Assembly (NCBI RefSeq): GCF_000153165.2
Contig: NC_014472.1
Location: 1,609,501 to 1,673,500 of the forward strand
DNA length: 64,000 bases
DNA from: Maribacter sp. HTCC2170
GTDB lineage: Bacteria; Bacteroidota; Bacteroidia; Flavobacteriales; Flavobacteriaceae
Direction: 5' to 3'
Shown piece after piece: positions 20,882 through 29,196 of this stretch; the stretch's first letter is position 1; each line of letters begins with the position of its first letter. Position numbers and translations under genes: made by a program. The notes beneath the pieces were generated by a model. The model was given only the letters and a program-made list of their open reading frames with translations, searched no databases and was not told the DNA's origin.

Positions 20882-21568
20882 TCAATTTTGTTTAAGACTA
20901 ACAGAAATTACACCATTTCCGCTTCCCATGCCAAATCTGGTAGCTTCAGACCCGGTTAAAATTTTAATGTTTTTAATATTTGAAACAATAATGCTCTGTA
21001 AAACACTTACATCAGAAACCACACCATTAATAACTATTACAGCGCCATTTTTACTACCATTATTGGTAGCGACAAAATTATTACCCCTCATTATAAATTC
21101 ATTATTAACATAACTAATCTGCGGGAATTTGCCTTTTATTAAATCAATCACATTTGTGTAGCCAAAACCAAAATTGTTTTTTTCTTCATAGTACTTTTGG
21201 GCCAAAATTAGATTATCACCCTTAAGATGACCCGCTGTCGCCGCTAATTCAAGATTGCTTTCATCACCATTCAACACCAAATCTATATTCAAGGTGTCTA
21301 TTATATTTTTGACTTTTATAGTTTTTGTCTTAAACCCGGAGGCTTTAACAATAAGCTTATCTTTTAACCTACATTCAATTGTAAACAACCCTGAATCATC
21401 TGAGTATGTGGACCGTTGCTTGTTTTTAACCAACACTTCGGCTTTTTCTATAACAACACCATTAATTGCGGTGATTTTTCCATTAAGTTTTGTTTGTTGG
21501 GAACTCACACCTGTGGTTATAAAGCAAATCAAAATTAAAACCGAATAAACATTTTTTATAAAACCCAT
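20882..21568 (-). CDS. Carboxypeptidase-like regulatory plus TonB-plug domain protein without barrel
   Basis: The 228-residue exported protein has a signal peptide (residues ~1-23), a CarboxypepD_reg-like beta-sandwich (TKLNGKITAINGVVIEKAEVLV to ~105) and a plug-like domain (~115-226). The plug part contains VIDLIKGKFPQI, VVINGVVSD, NIKNIKILTGSEATRFG and ends GVISVSLK, as in the plugs of SusC-type receptors. The beta-barrel that should follow is absent, and the stop comes right at the normal plug end. Such short plug proteins occur in Bacteroidota, possibly as periplasmic accessory proteins. It could also be a remnant, but nothing barrel-like follows downstream. It is monocistronic as far as visible. 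Confidence 0.8.
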   Translation of the reverse strand: MGFIKNVYSVLILICFITTGVSSQQTKLNGKITAINGVVIEKAEVLVKNKQRSTYSDDSGLFTIECRLKDKLIVKASGFKTKTIKVKNIIDTLNIDLVLNGDESNLELAATAGHLKGDNLILAQKYYEEKNNFGFGYTNVIDLIKGKFPQISYVNNEFIMRGNNFVATNNGSKNGAVIVINGVVSDVSVLQSIIVSNIKNIKILTGSEATRFGMGSGNGVISVSLKQN

Positions 21569-21648
21569 TAATTGTCAATTATATTCAATTAAAGGTAGTT
21601 AAAAAACCTTGTATAACTTTGTTTATGGTGAGTTGAATATATAGTGTT

Positions 21649-22704
21649 CTAAAACTGCGTATTGTGCCTTACAGGAAATTGTTTGGGAATATCTTCACTT
21701 GATTCACCCAGGTTTTGTCTTAAATCAATTTCTATACCCCTTGCTATAGTAGAAATAGGCACATCATTCGCGGTGCCTTCAAAAGGGTTTTCACCTGTTC
21801 TGCCTATTCTTTCCATAGTATGGAAGACCCAGGATACAATTACGTAAAAGGGAATTGCCAACCATACGAACCATTTACCAACCATAGGATATACATCAAC
21901 AAATTCTTTACCAATCTCTGCAAATTGAGGCACTAGTGCCAAGGGTAATAAAAGTACAAATACCCACATAAAAAAATGGTTAAGTGTCGCAAACTGCCTG
22001 GGATAAGGAAAGTTTTTTATTCGTTCACTTTTACCTTGGAGCGTAAAAAGCTCCTGTAAAATACTTTCTAGCTCAAGAAAAGAGAATTCCCAAATCACCC
22101 CTTGTTCTTTAAGCTCTCTTAAATGATGTGATTGCAGATAAAGAAGTGCTGTTTGTTTATTGTTTTTATTGATGGAATATATCAAATCTTTATCAGAGAT
22201 ATATGGTCTTAGATCATCTTCTAAGTTAGAGTCAAGTTCTGGGGGCCGAATATTCCAATCTTGATTTGTTCTATGGTTTACTGTAGTTTCCCAAGGTTTT
22301 GATTCTCGCATTGAGTGTCTTAGAGCAGTCATCCAGGCAATATGGCGATAAGTAAGTGTTTTTATCTCTTTTTGCAACTCTTCTTTACCCAACGGTTTTG
22401 CTGAATGCTCATTATTGACCATATCTTGAACAAGCATTCCAAAAGTCCGTGAAGTGTTTACGATACCGCCCCATATTTTTCTCGCTTCCCAAATCCTACC
22501 ATAGGCGGCATTGTTTTGAAAACCAATCACAAAAGCAACAGCTGTTCCTATTAACGCTAAAGGGGTCCAAGGGATTTTTAACCACACCAAATCAAGAAAA
22601 TAATAAACAGCGACACAAACGGTGATTATTATAAAGAAAATGATAGTTTCAAAGCGTGTCCACCAGACCATTTGGAGAGTGGAGTAGGTTTTTTTGGTGT
22701 ACAT
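21649..22704 (-). CDS. Bestrophin family ion channel
   Basis: The 351-residue membrane protein matches bacterial bestrophins (UPF0187/YneE family), pentameric inner-membrane channels. Its family features are the early TLQMVWWTRFETIIFF, PWTPLALIGTAVAFVIGFQNNAAYGRIWEARKIWGGIVNTSRT (residues ~45-90, the pore-lining and assembly region), and the late FVWLAIPFYVIVSWVFHTMERIGRTGENPFEG, where the D/E-rich PFEG piece is highly conserved. Bacterial homologues conduct cations; the physiological role is unclear. It lies 108 bp after the TIGR04076 gene on the same strand. A decayed paralogue fragment is present about 5 kb away at 27.6 kb. Confidence 0.9.
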   Translation of the reverse strand: MYTKKTYSTLQMVWWTRFETIIFFIIITVCVAVYYFLDLVWLKIPWTPLALIGTAVAFVIGFQNNAAYGRIWEARKIWGGIVNTSRTFGMLVQDMVNNEHSAKPLGKEELQKEIKTLTYRHIAWMTALRHSMRESKPWETTVNHRTNQDWNIRPPELDSNLEDDLRPYISDKDLIYSINKNNKQTALLYLQSHHLRELKEQGVIWEFSFLELESILQELFTLQGKSERIKNFPYPRQFATLNHFFMWVFVLLLPLALVPQFAEIGKEFVDVYPMVGKWFVWLAIPFYVIVSWVFHTMERIGRTGENPFEGTANDVPISTIARGIEIDLRQNLGESSEDIPKQFPVRHNTQF

Positions 22705-22812
22705 AATTATAACATTTAGTTGATTTTAGAATATACCACTATTTTAATGGTATGGACATTCTTGAATAATATATCCAAAATTCAGTCGGTTACCATTTCA
22801 TTTAAGAAAACT

Positions 22813-23163
22813 TTATTTCTTCCATTTTATGGGGCTCACATCATCATGGTTCAATACACGTGATTTTTCACGATCAATACGCATTACCAATTTACATTCG
22901 GGATCCGGACATGTGACCCTTGAATCGGTCTCCATCCAATCAGCCGGATTGTTTTTACGTTGTTTAGTGGGTAATAACGGAATTGTTGATTGTAGCGCAT
23001 ACAAACAAAAATCAGTATTATCTGGCAATGATATTTTTCCACTTTTCAAATAGAATGAATCTCCAACATTCATATTACAAGTGCAAACTCCATAAATTTC
23101 TTCTACCACGATACTGAGGTCGTAGAGCTCAAATTGATCCTCGCGAAGTTGTTTTTTACCCAT
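22813..23163 (-). CDS. TIGR04076 family protein
   Basis: The 116-residue soluble protein looks like TIGR04076, a small family of unknown function. It has the pattern YDLSIVVEEIYGVCTCNMNVGD-(hydrophobic)-LPDNTDFCLYALQSTIPLLP and a Cys pair late in the protein (VTCPDPECKLVMRI). Members often have CxxG or Cys-rich ends and may bind a metal, but this is not demonstrated. Its ATG overlaps the NhaC stop by 8 bp, so it is translationally coupled and the last gene of the DUF885-AKR-NhaC operon. That position suggests a supporting role in the same pathway. Confidence 0.7.
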   Translation of the reverse strand: MGKKQLREDQFELYDLSIVVEEIYGVCTCNMNVGDSFYLKSGKISLPDNTDFCLYALQSTIPLLPTKQRKNNPADWMETDSRVTCPDPECKLVMRIDREKSRVLNHDDVSPIKWKK

Positions 23164-24562
23164 TGTTCATTTTCTTTTTTCTTCTTCCAACCCCAAAAAT
23201 AATGGTAATAATGGCAACAATCAAAAGGGCCAACGACATAAAATTGAAAAGCCCAACTTGAAATGGACTTATTTGCGGTAGACCAAATTCCTTACCTGTA
23301 TTGGTCATGTTTGACATCAATATAACCGGAATAAAATACGGAAGAATAAAGGGAAAGATACATGCTATAAGACTTAATAGGTTGGCCCTCCTAATTTTTG
23401 GCACCCCCAGTTTGCCTCCAGTTTCCTTAGTGAATTCAGTAACCATTAGTATAGCTACTATACTATGGGTAGTAAGTAAAACCGCCATGCTCATAACAAC
23501 AGAAATCCAACCTTCTGCTTGTTTTTCCGTTTTGGTTCGCTCGGCCGCAAAATCAACAAGTATTCCCATTAACCCACTTGCTTTCAATGTCGCAACAAGA
23601 CCCATCAACAAAATGGTGAATATGCTGATGCCCAAGGCTCTATTTATGCCATCGATAATAAAACTTTTTGCTGCAAAGTTTTCAAGATCCAAAGATATGA
23701 CCTGTGTCCAAGGCAGAAGTCCTAGACAGAGCCCCAATACGGTGCCAAACAATAAACCCAACAGTAAGCCATGCAATAAATGACGACCTTTTAAGAACAG
23801 GTAAATGATAAATATGGGAACCAATAGCATAGGAAGTCCTTTAGGGTCTCCAGATAAAACTTCTTGATCTATTTGACCAGGTGTTCTAAACCAATAAGCA
23901 CTTAAAATATAACAGACCAGTGCCAAAAGCGTTGCCGGAAGAACATATTTTATTCGACTTTTTACGGTTTTCCCGATTTTAGCTTTTTGGCTTAATGCGC
24001 TTGCAATCGTCGTATCGGATATTGGGGCAATAAAATCACCAAAAGCGGCACCACCGATAATGGCACCGGCCAAAGTTGGTAAATGGGAACCCAAAATTCC
24101 CCCTGTTGGGTAGAGTAGTGGGCTACAGATTAATATAGTGGCAAAACTTGAACCAGTGGAAAGGGAAACAATACAACATATTATAAATGTGGCTATAACG
24201 AATCCTATTCCGTTTAAACTCAACAAGTTCGAGGCCCAAATAAGCGCTTCTACAAAACCTGTCAAAGTCATTAATATTCCTATTATTGATGCCAAAATCC
24301 AAGCAGTAATCATTATCATTACAATCTTTTGGGACATTCCTGAAATAATAGTTTCGGAAAAACCGTTGCGGTCTTTTGATAAAATCAACCCCACGCTAAT
24401 GGAGAATAGTAGAACTGGCCAAAACCCACGCTCATCAGGAGCCCCAGACAAGGCTATATATATTACACCGGCAACAAAAATTAAAAAGGGCACTAAAGCG
24501 CCCAAGACACCACCATAAAATTTTAGAGGGAGCATTCCCTCTTTCTTTGAATCCAGCTTCAC
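23156..24562 (-). CDS. NhaC-type Na+/H+ antiporter family protein
   Basis: The 468-residue protein has about 11-12 membrane helices and the NhaC signature stretch GSSFATILICSPLLYPTGG, LAGAIIGGAAFGDFIAPISDTTIASA (residues ~150-195), which in this family forms the ion-binding discontinuous helix region with its conserved Asp residues. A second half-repeat is MAVLLTTHSIVAILMVTEFTKE (~355-376). Members exchange Na+ for protons, and some relatives (MleN type) exchange organic acids. In this operon, with a reductase and a secreted DUF885 protein, a metabolite-linked exchanger is possible but inferred. It starts 5 bp after the aldo/keto reductase stop. Confidence 0.88.
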   Translation of the reverse strand: MKLDSKKEGMLPLKFYGGVLGALVPFLIFVAGVIYIALSGAPDERGFWPVLLFSISVGLILSKDRNGFSETIISGMSQKIVMIMITAWILASIIGILMTLTGFVEALIWASNLLSLNGIGFVIATFIICCIVSLSTGSSFATILICSPLLYPTGGILGSHLPTLAGAIIGGAAFGDFIAPISDTTIASALSQKAKIGKTVKSRIKYVLPATLLALVCYILSAYWFRTPGQIDQEVLSGDPKGLPMLLVPIFIIYLFLKGRHLLHGLLLGLLFGTVLGLCLGLLPWTQVISLDLENFAAKSFIIDGINRALGISIFTILLMGLVATLKASGLMGILVDFAAERTKTEKQAEGWISVVMSMAVLLTTHSIVAILMVTEFTKETGGKLGVPKIRRANLLSLIACIFPFILPYFIPVILMSNMTNTGKEFGLPQISPFQVGLFNFMSLALLIVAIITIIFGVGRRKKKMNNG

Positions 24563-24567
24563 TGTGC

Positions 24568-25611
24568 TTAGGTTTTGTTTAGGTTATATTTCATTATGGC
24601 GCCATGCTTTCCATTTTTATCCCGTTCAAGATGATAGAAAGGTCCTTTAGGCCCTTTACTTTGTGCGACAATACGTTCTATCATTTGCAAATCCTCTTCC
24701 TTAAGCGTAAAATGGCCCAATTTCTTTAATCCACTTAGGTGTTTTTGATTTCTTGCCCCAATAATAACACCTCCTACCTTTGGTTTTTGAAGGATATACT
24801 TACTGGCAATTTCAGCAATCCCCACATTATATTTAGCTCCTATTTCATTTAACACATTAAGCGCTTCTTGAAAAAGCCCATAACCTCCAAATTCATCGAT
24901 TATTAAACGGTATTTTACCAATGATCTATTTTCCAAAGGGGATTTGGGATCTGGTGAGCGGTAATAACGATTACTTAGGAATCCACCTGCAACAGTGCCA
25001 TAACATAGAAAAGGGATGTCATTGTGTTGTGCAATTTTGAGCATATCATGTTCCACTCGATGATCAAGAACTGAATATTGTACTTGGTTCGCTGCAATTG
25101 TAACCCCAGCATCAAGCATTTCCTGAATATGGGCCGCATCAAAATTAGTAACCCCTATATGCCTTATTTTACCACTTTTTTGCAAAGCAGTTAGGTGCAT
25201 TGCAATTTCAAGGTAACGGGGGAAGCTGTAATCCCACCAGGCAAATTGCACCAAATCAAGTCGGTCAACACCTAATCGTTTCAAAGAGCGATCAATTATC
25301 CGTGTGGCATCCTCTTTTCTTAATGTCGCCAGAGAACTGTAATCGGGAACATATTTTGTGTGGATTTGTATGGGTTCAAGTTCCCCTGCGGATATTTCAT
25401 CCTTATAAGTTTTTAAGAACTTGCCAATAAGTTCTTCAACTCCCGTATATATATCGGCACAATCAAAGGTGGTTATACCAGCCTTAACAAAATGGCGCAT
25501 GTCTTCAAGGGCCTGTCGTTCAGAAATAGCACCATGCCCACCAGCTAGGTGCCAACCCCCTTTTATGACTCTAGAAATCGAATAACCCTGTTGCAATTCT
25601 ATACGTTCCAT
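24568..25611 (-). CDS. Aldo/keto reductase with altered catalytic His
   Basis: The 347-residue protein is a TIM-barrel NADPH-dependent aldo/keto reductase: FDCADIYTGVEELIGKFLK near residue 50 (catalytic Asp and Tyr), IHTKYVPD (catalytic Lys), GVTNFDAAHIQE and ANQVQYSVLDHRVE (strand 6-7 signatures), and GGVIIGARNQKHL near 275-290 (cofactor site). At the position where the third-strand motif normally reads QxH it reads VQFAWWD, so the tetrad His appears replaced by Ala. That occurs in divergent AKR groups and may change the reaction. It is cytoplasmic. It starts 3 bp after the DUF885 gene and is followed 5 bp later by NhaC. Confidence 0.88.
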   Translation of the reverse strand: MERIELQQGYSISRVIKGGWHLAGGHGAISERQALEDMRHFVKAGITTFDCADIYTGVEELIGKFLKTYKDEISAGELEPIQIHTKYVPDYSSLATLRKEDATRIIDRSLKRLGVDRLDLVQFAWWDYSFPRYLEIAMHLTALQKSGKIRHIGVTNFDAAHIQEMLDAGVTIAANQVQYSVLDHRVEHDMLKIAQHNDIPFLCYGTVAGGFLSNRYYRSPDPKSPLENRSLVKYRLIIDEFGGYGLFQEALNVLNEIGAKYNVGIAEIASKYILQKPKVGGVIIGARNQKHLSGLKKLGHFTLKEEDLQMIERIVAQSKGPKGPFYHLERDKNGKHGAIMKYNLNKT

Positions 25612-25614
25612 ATA

Positions 25615-27342
25615 TTAATTGGGGGATATTTTAGCAAATAGTTCATGGAATTCATCGATTGGTATTGGTCCTGATATCATAATTGTATCCATAAATAGCT
25701 GTAAATCAAATGAATTGCCAAGACGCTCTTTTTCCGATTGAAGCAATGAGGTAAATTTAGCACCCCCTAAAAAGTAAGAAGTTAGTTGCATTGGGGATTT
25801 CATGATTCTTCCCCATAGGCTTTTGGCAAATTGGGGGGCCAAGAGTGAGGTTTCTGTTGAAAATTGCAGAACCTGTTCTTGATTCCATCCATTGCAATGT
25901 ACTTGTACTGAGGTATAGGCGCGATTGGCATTTTCCAATCGTTTGCGTAAATGAGCCAAGAGGGTTAAATGATTATCTGCCTCCCAACCTGCATCAAGGA
26001 GAACTTTTTCAGTGAATGTGGCCCAACCCTCTGTGTAAATGCCATATGGAAACAATAAACGAATGGGGTGTGGGGTTTCTCTACTTATTTTCAATTGCAT
26101 ATAATGACCAGGAAATAGCTCATGGATTACAATCATGCGGTTAAAGGGTCTATTGAAAGAAGCCCAAAATTCTTTTTGCTCTAGCACAGGAAGTGTATCT
26201 GGTATCGAAGGCAGATAAAGGGTAGTCAATGGGTTTGGCTCAAAAGGGGGTGCACTGGCAACCCAGCCTATTCTTGCTGCAGGGCCAGCACTTTCTGGTG
26301 CGGGTAATATACGTAGTGTTTGATTTTTAGGCAAAGTCGCAATCTTATTTTCTTTAATGAACAGCAAGGCTTTATTTGACAAATCGTTCCAAAACTGAAG
26401 ATAATCAGCGCCGTTCAATGGGGCATCCTTTTCCATATCGGCAAGTGCAGCGCCAGTTAGTTCATCGTATTTTTTTGGAATAGATCTATTGGGGTATTCC
26501 ATTGCCAAATACACTTTGGAGACATTGGCCATCAACCCCCTTACTATTTCGATTTCCTTTAAGGCCATTTTACTGAGTTCTTCGGGCGATAGCGGACTAT
26601 CGGTGTAAAGTTTAAGCCTTCTGGCATATTCATCGCGACCAATATTATCATCCACGTTTCTTATATTCTTTTGAAGTTCCGATGCTACAAAGGCCACTAA
26701 TTTTTCAAGACTTGCCATAGTTCGGGATAAAATCTCAGTAAAACCATCACATTTTTGAATTGATCTATCGTTCTCAACCAGCTTAGGCAAATCGTTTTTA
26801 TAAAAATCCAATGCTAAACGAAGATCCTGTTTCCCGTTTTCAAGATCATTTTTAGTTACCTGTTTCAAGTTGGATATTGCAGCATCGCTCAAATGACGGA
26901 CTGCGGTAAGACACTTGCAGATCAAAGAAGATTTTTCATTGCTTAAAAGATAATCAGCCTGTAAGACAGGCTCAATACTGTGCGCGATCAATCTACTGTA
27001 TAAGGTTAAAGAACTGGCGTGCAGCGATAGTTTGGTCCAATTATCAATTTCAGACGATACCTGAACCCGTAACAATCTAGCATCTATTGGATCAATTGAT
27101 TTTGCATTGTTGGGGCTGGAAAGTTTACCTAAGATTTTCTGGTTATACTCTACCCAGTTCGATATCTTTTCCTGAGAAAGGTCCTCATAATCAAACACAG
27201 CGGTTCTAATCCCTTCTGAAAGTGCCTTTGAAGGATGAAATTGTGACCAGGCCACGATGTACGAATCACCAAGATTCTGTGACCAAGCCATGGTCCCTGT
27301 AAAAAAGAAAAGAATATAAAGGCGATATATAAGAGGTCTCAT
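25615..27342 (-). CDS. Secreted DUF885 family protein (putative metallopeptidase)
   Basis: The 575-residue protein begins with a signal peptide (to about residue 20, TMAWSQ) and matches DUF885, a family distantly related to M3/M32-like metallopeptidases. A zinc-site-like HELFPGHYMQ occurs near residue 412, with a TEGWATFTEKVLLDAG segment ~30 residues later supplying a further Glu. Both are diagnostic of DUF885. It probably hydrolyses peptides or acyl compounds in the periplasm. It is the first gene of a tight operon with an aldo/keto reductase, NhaC and TIGR04076. The substrate is unknown. Confidence 0.85.
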   Translation of the reverse strand: MRPLIYRLYILFFFTGTMAWSQNLGDSYIVAWSQFHPSKALSEGIRTAVFDYEDLSQEKISNWVEYNQKILGKLSSPNNAKSIDPIDARLLRVQVSSEIDNWTKLSLHASSLTLYSRLIAHSIEPVLQADYLLSNEKSSLICKCLTAVRHLSDAAISNLKQVTKNDLENGKQDLRLALDFYKNDLPKLVENDRSIQKCDGFTEILSRTMASLEKLVAFVASELQKNIRNVDDNIGRDEYARRLKLYTDSPLSPEELSKMALKEIEIVRGLMANVSKVYLAMEYPNRSIPKKYDELTGAALADMEKDAPLNGADYLQFWNDLSNKALLFIKENKIATLPKNQTLRILPAPESAGPAARIGWVASAPPFEPNPLTTLYLPSIPDTLPVLEQKEFWASFNRPFNRMIVIHELFPGHYMQLKISRETPHPIRLLFPYGIYTEGWATFTEKVLLDAGWEADNHLTLLAHLRKRLENANRAYTSVQVHCNGWNQEQVLQFSTETSLLAPQFAKSLWGRIMKSPMQLTSYFLGGAKFTSLLQSEKERLGNSFDLQLFMDTIMISGPIPIDEFHELFAKISPN

Positions 27343-27599
27343 GGCTTGGTTATCATGTCAATGATGAGAAAGATATGAATTAATACTGAGACAAATATCA
27401 TTGAAAAATTGCCCAATAGAACAAAATTTCCTTTCAGTTGACAGACGAGTTCATTCAACGCCCAACAGACTCTTCGGTCGGGTTTATATAATAAAACAAT
27501 GTTGTTTTGAAAGCCCCAAAACCCTAAAGCCGTTTTACTTTATTGATGAAATACACTTTTACTTGATATTTGTGAATCACATCTAGGTGGTTATCAAAA
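27343..27599. other. Non-coding stretch before the DUF885 operon
   Basis: No convincing gene is present. A 61-codon plus-strand frame at 27401 has no family resemblance. The part nearest 27342 should hold the DUF885 operon promoter, but no clear TAnnTTTG box was found on the minus strand. The right end grades into the bestrophin remnant. Confidence 0.5.
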
Positions 27600-27705
27600 A
27601 CTAAGCTTATAAGATTGGTCATCCAAGCGACATGAAGATGAGTAAGTAATTTCATTTCTTTTTGTAACTCGTCCTGAGCCGATGGTTTTTCCACACGCTC
27701 ATTGT
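27600..27705 (-). pseudogene. Decayed bestrophin fragment
   Basis: The DNA at about 27615-27702 aligns without gaps to 22325-22412 inside the intact bestrophin gene, with about 64 of 88 positions identical by eye. Read on the minus strand it encodes NERVEKPSAQDELQKE followed by MKLLTHLHVAWMT. The intact protein has NNEHSAKPLGKEELQKE followed by IKTLTYRHIAWMT at the corresponding place (residues ~98-127). An in-frame TGA sits a few codons upstream, and homology is lost shortly downstream. Nothing else of the protein remains. It is the relic of a second bestrophin gene. Confidence 0.75.
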
Positions 27706-27746
27706 AGATTGCCGTTCACTATAAGCACCACAAGAGTAAAGAACAA

Positions 27747-28199
27747 TTAAAGCCCATATGCTTTCTTGGCACTTTCAACTTGTTCCTGTTCTGTTGTTTC
27801 CGGATACAGGATATATTTAGGTGCTATAATTGGTTTTATGTATTCTGCCGAAATTCTCGTAATTGTGGAAAAAGGAAACTTATCACCAGTCATTTTGATT
27901 AATATTTGCTCCATTTCCATGAAATCAGAATCAGATTTAGTTACGATTTTTGCCTTACCTTTTATTTGATATCCTTTCTGTACCAGAATATCAATAAAAC
28001 TAATGCAGACGTTTTCATTTTGTTTGATGTTCCGAACAGTTTGTGGTGAAGCTATATTGGCAATAATGATTTTGTCTTTGCCATAAAAGCTGAAAATCTC
28101 TTTTGGTGAAACATTGGGAATGTTTTCGCCAGATACTGTTGCTAACCAGCATAACACACTTTTGTTAATTGCTTCTTTGATTTTTGATGTTAGCTCCAT
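27747..28199 (-). CDS. Pyridoxamine 5'-phosphate oxidase family protein
   Basis: The 150-residue protein has the split-barrel flavin-binding fold of the PNPOx-like family: VLCWLATVSGENIPNVSPKEIFSFYGKDKIIIANIASPQTVRNIKQNENVCISFID, where ATVSxxxxPNVSPK, ANxxSPxTxRNI and NxxVCISFxD are typical. A K-G-K-A strand follows (QIKGKAKIV). These proteins bind FMN or F420-like cofactors and include small reductases; true PdxH function is unlikely because PLP-site residues are missing. I start it at the ATG at 28199, because homologues begin just before the helix preceding VLCWLATV; a 14-codon basic extension to 28241 is possible. It stands alone between the relic and the RM cassette. Confidence 0.8.
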   Translation of the reverse strand: MELTSKIKEAINKSVLCWLATVSGENIPNVSPKEIFSFYGKDKIIIANIASPQTVRNIKQNENVCISFIDILVQKGYQIKGKAKIVTKSDSDFMEMEQILIKMTGDKFPFSTITRISAEYIKPIIAPKYILYPETTEQEQVESAKKAYGL

Positions 28200-28578
28200 T
28201 TTTCTATATTTTCGATTATAATGTGTTGTATACTTCTCCAATGGACATTGTTCAGCTAGCCGTCAGTCATTGATTAAAATTAAGGATTTCAGCTTAAGGA
28301 TTTTGTCGCAACTTAAAGCATATTGCAATAAGAAAAGTCAATACGGTTCGATAAATGTTGTTATTTGATTGATTGCTCCTAACATATGGTCCAGTGGTTT
28401 TTCGAAATAGCTCCCTTCAACAAGAACCGACCAAGTAGTTTGTTTTTAATCAAGAGAATTAGCTAAAGAAATGTCTAAATAACGTATATATGTTCGTATG
28501 TTATCGACGAACGGTTGTTTTTTAAACTAACAGGACAAGTTTTAGCCCTACTACAAACTAATTAGTTTGTAAAATGAA
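28200..28578. other. Intergenic stretch next to the restriction-modification cassette
   Basis: About 380 bp without a convincing gene. It contains a perfect 20-bp palindrome near its right end (listed separately) and a smaller inverted repeat GTTCGT-N9-ACGAAC near 28492-28512. On the minus strand, two open pieces (around 28380-28450 and 28450-28530) in the same frame are separated by a TAA; they may be relics of a lost gene, but no family could be recognised. Confidence 0.45.
28552..28571. promoter_or_regulatory. Perfect 20-bp palindrome, possible operator
   Basis: TACAAACTAATTAGTTTGTA is fully self-complementary. Size and symmetry suit a dimeric repressor of the TetR/AcrR kind. It lies 8 bp beyond the stop of the nuclease gene, and no T tract follows it in the minus direction, so it does not look like an intrinsic terminator. 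No regulator gene lies next to it. Confidence 0.4.
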
Positions 28579-29193
28579 TTAGATCAATCGCTTTGCTAGG
28601 CCATTTTCTATTAGAAAGTCGAGTTTTAAAATAAGATTTAAGGGTTTTTCAGCTTTGTTTTGCGCCGAATAAAAAAGATACCCCTCATTTTTAGAATCCA
28701 ATTCAGGAATTTTGATTTTCCCATGCACCTTGTCGGCCTTTACAACAAATTGCTCTAGATACGTTTGTGTAATACTACGTGCTTCTAAAAAACCAACCAG
28801 ATTCTCCCGGTTTACAAAAGTAATTTTGCAAGAAGTAAACTTATTTGGCTCATCTGAGTAAATGGCGGTAATCAAAGAATAAAAATCAGTTTTCTTGGTC
28901 ACATCAAAAAGCCACCCAATTTTAGGTTCCCCTTTTTTCTGATAGCTTAATTCAAAAGCAAAAGTGGGTAGATCATCATTTATATAATCCAATTGCGCCT
29001 TTTCGTCAATAATAAAGGTTTTTTTGGAAATTAAGTGGGTGAGAATTAAATCAGTTCCTTCCAATTGTTCCCTTAAAGCATGAATACGATGAAAACTGTA
29101 GTGTTTAAGATGCTTTTCGTAGATTGAATCAAGAAAAGGAAAGAGATGTTTTTCTTTCTTTAGATCATTTTTGAACTTACTTTCCAGTGCCAC
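28579..29193 (-). CDS. Predicted type II restriction endonuclease
   Basis: The 204-residue protein has no signal peptide and resembles PD-(D/E)xK restriction nucleases. EGTDLIL (Asp48) is followed on the next strand by FIIDEKAQ (Asp63-Glu64-Lys65), fitting the D-x(n)-(D/E)-x-K metal and catalytic pattern, and then by TFAFELSYQKKGEPKIGWLFD. The gene directly follows a DNA cytosine methyltransferase (3-bp gap, same strand), the classical arrangement of a type II restriction-modification pair. I could not name a characterised enzyme or predict the site. A DNA-repair nuclease is the main alternative. Confidence 0.7.
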   Translation of the reverse strand: MALESKFKNDLKKEKHLFPFLDSIYEKHLKHYSFHRIHALREQLEGTDLILTHLISKKTFIIDEKAQLDYINDDLPTFAFELSYQKKGEPKIGWLFDVTKKTDFYSLITAIYSDEPNKFTSCKITFVNRENLVGFLEARSITQTYLEQFVVKADKVHGKIKIPELDSKNEGYLFYSAQNKAEKPLNLILKLDFLIENGLAKRLI

Positions 29194-29196
29194 TGT

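Noticed and set aside
27401-27586. 61-codon plus-strand frame in the gap before the DUF885 operon.
   Set aside because: No signal peptide, motif, promoter or ribosome-binding context. It is also partly antisense to the bestrophin-relic side.
28262-28530. Two same-frame minus-strand open pieces separated by TAA, perhaps a broken regulator gene.
   Set aside because: No recognisable domain in either piece; the similarity to any family could not be supported.
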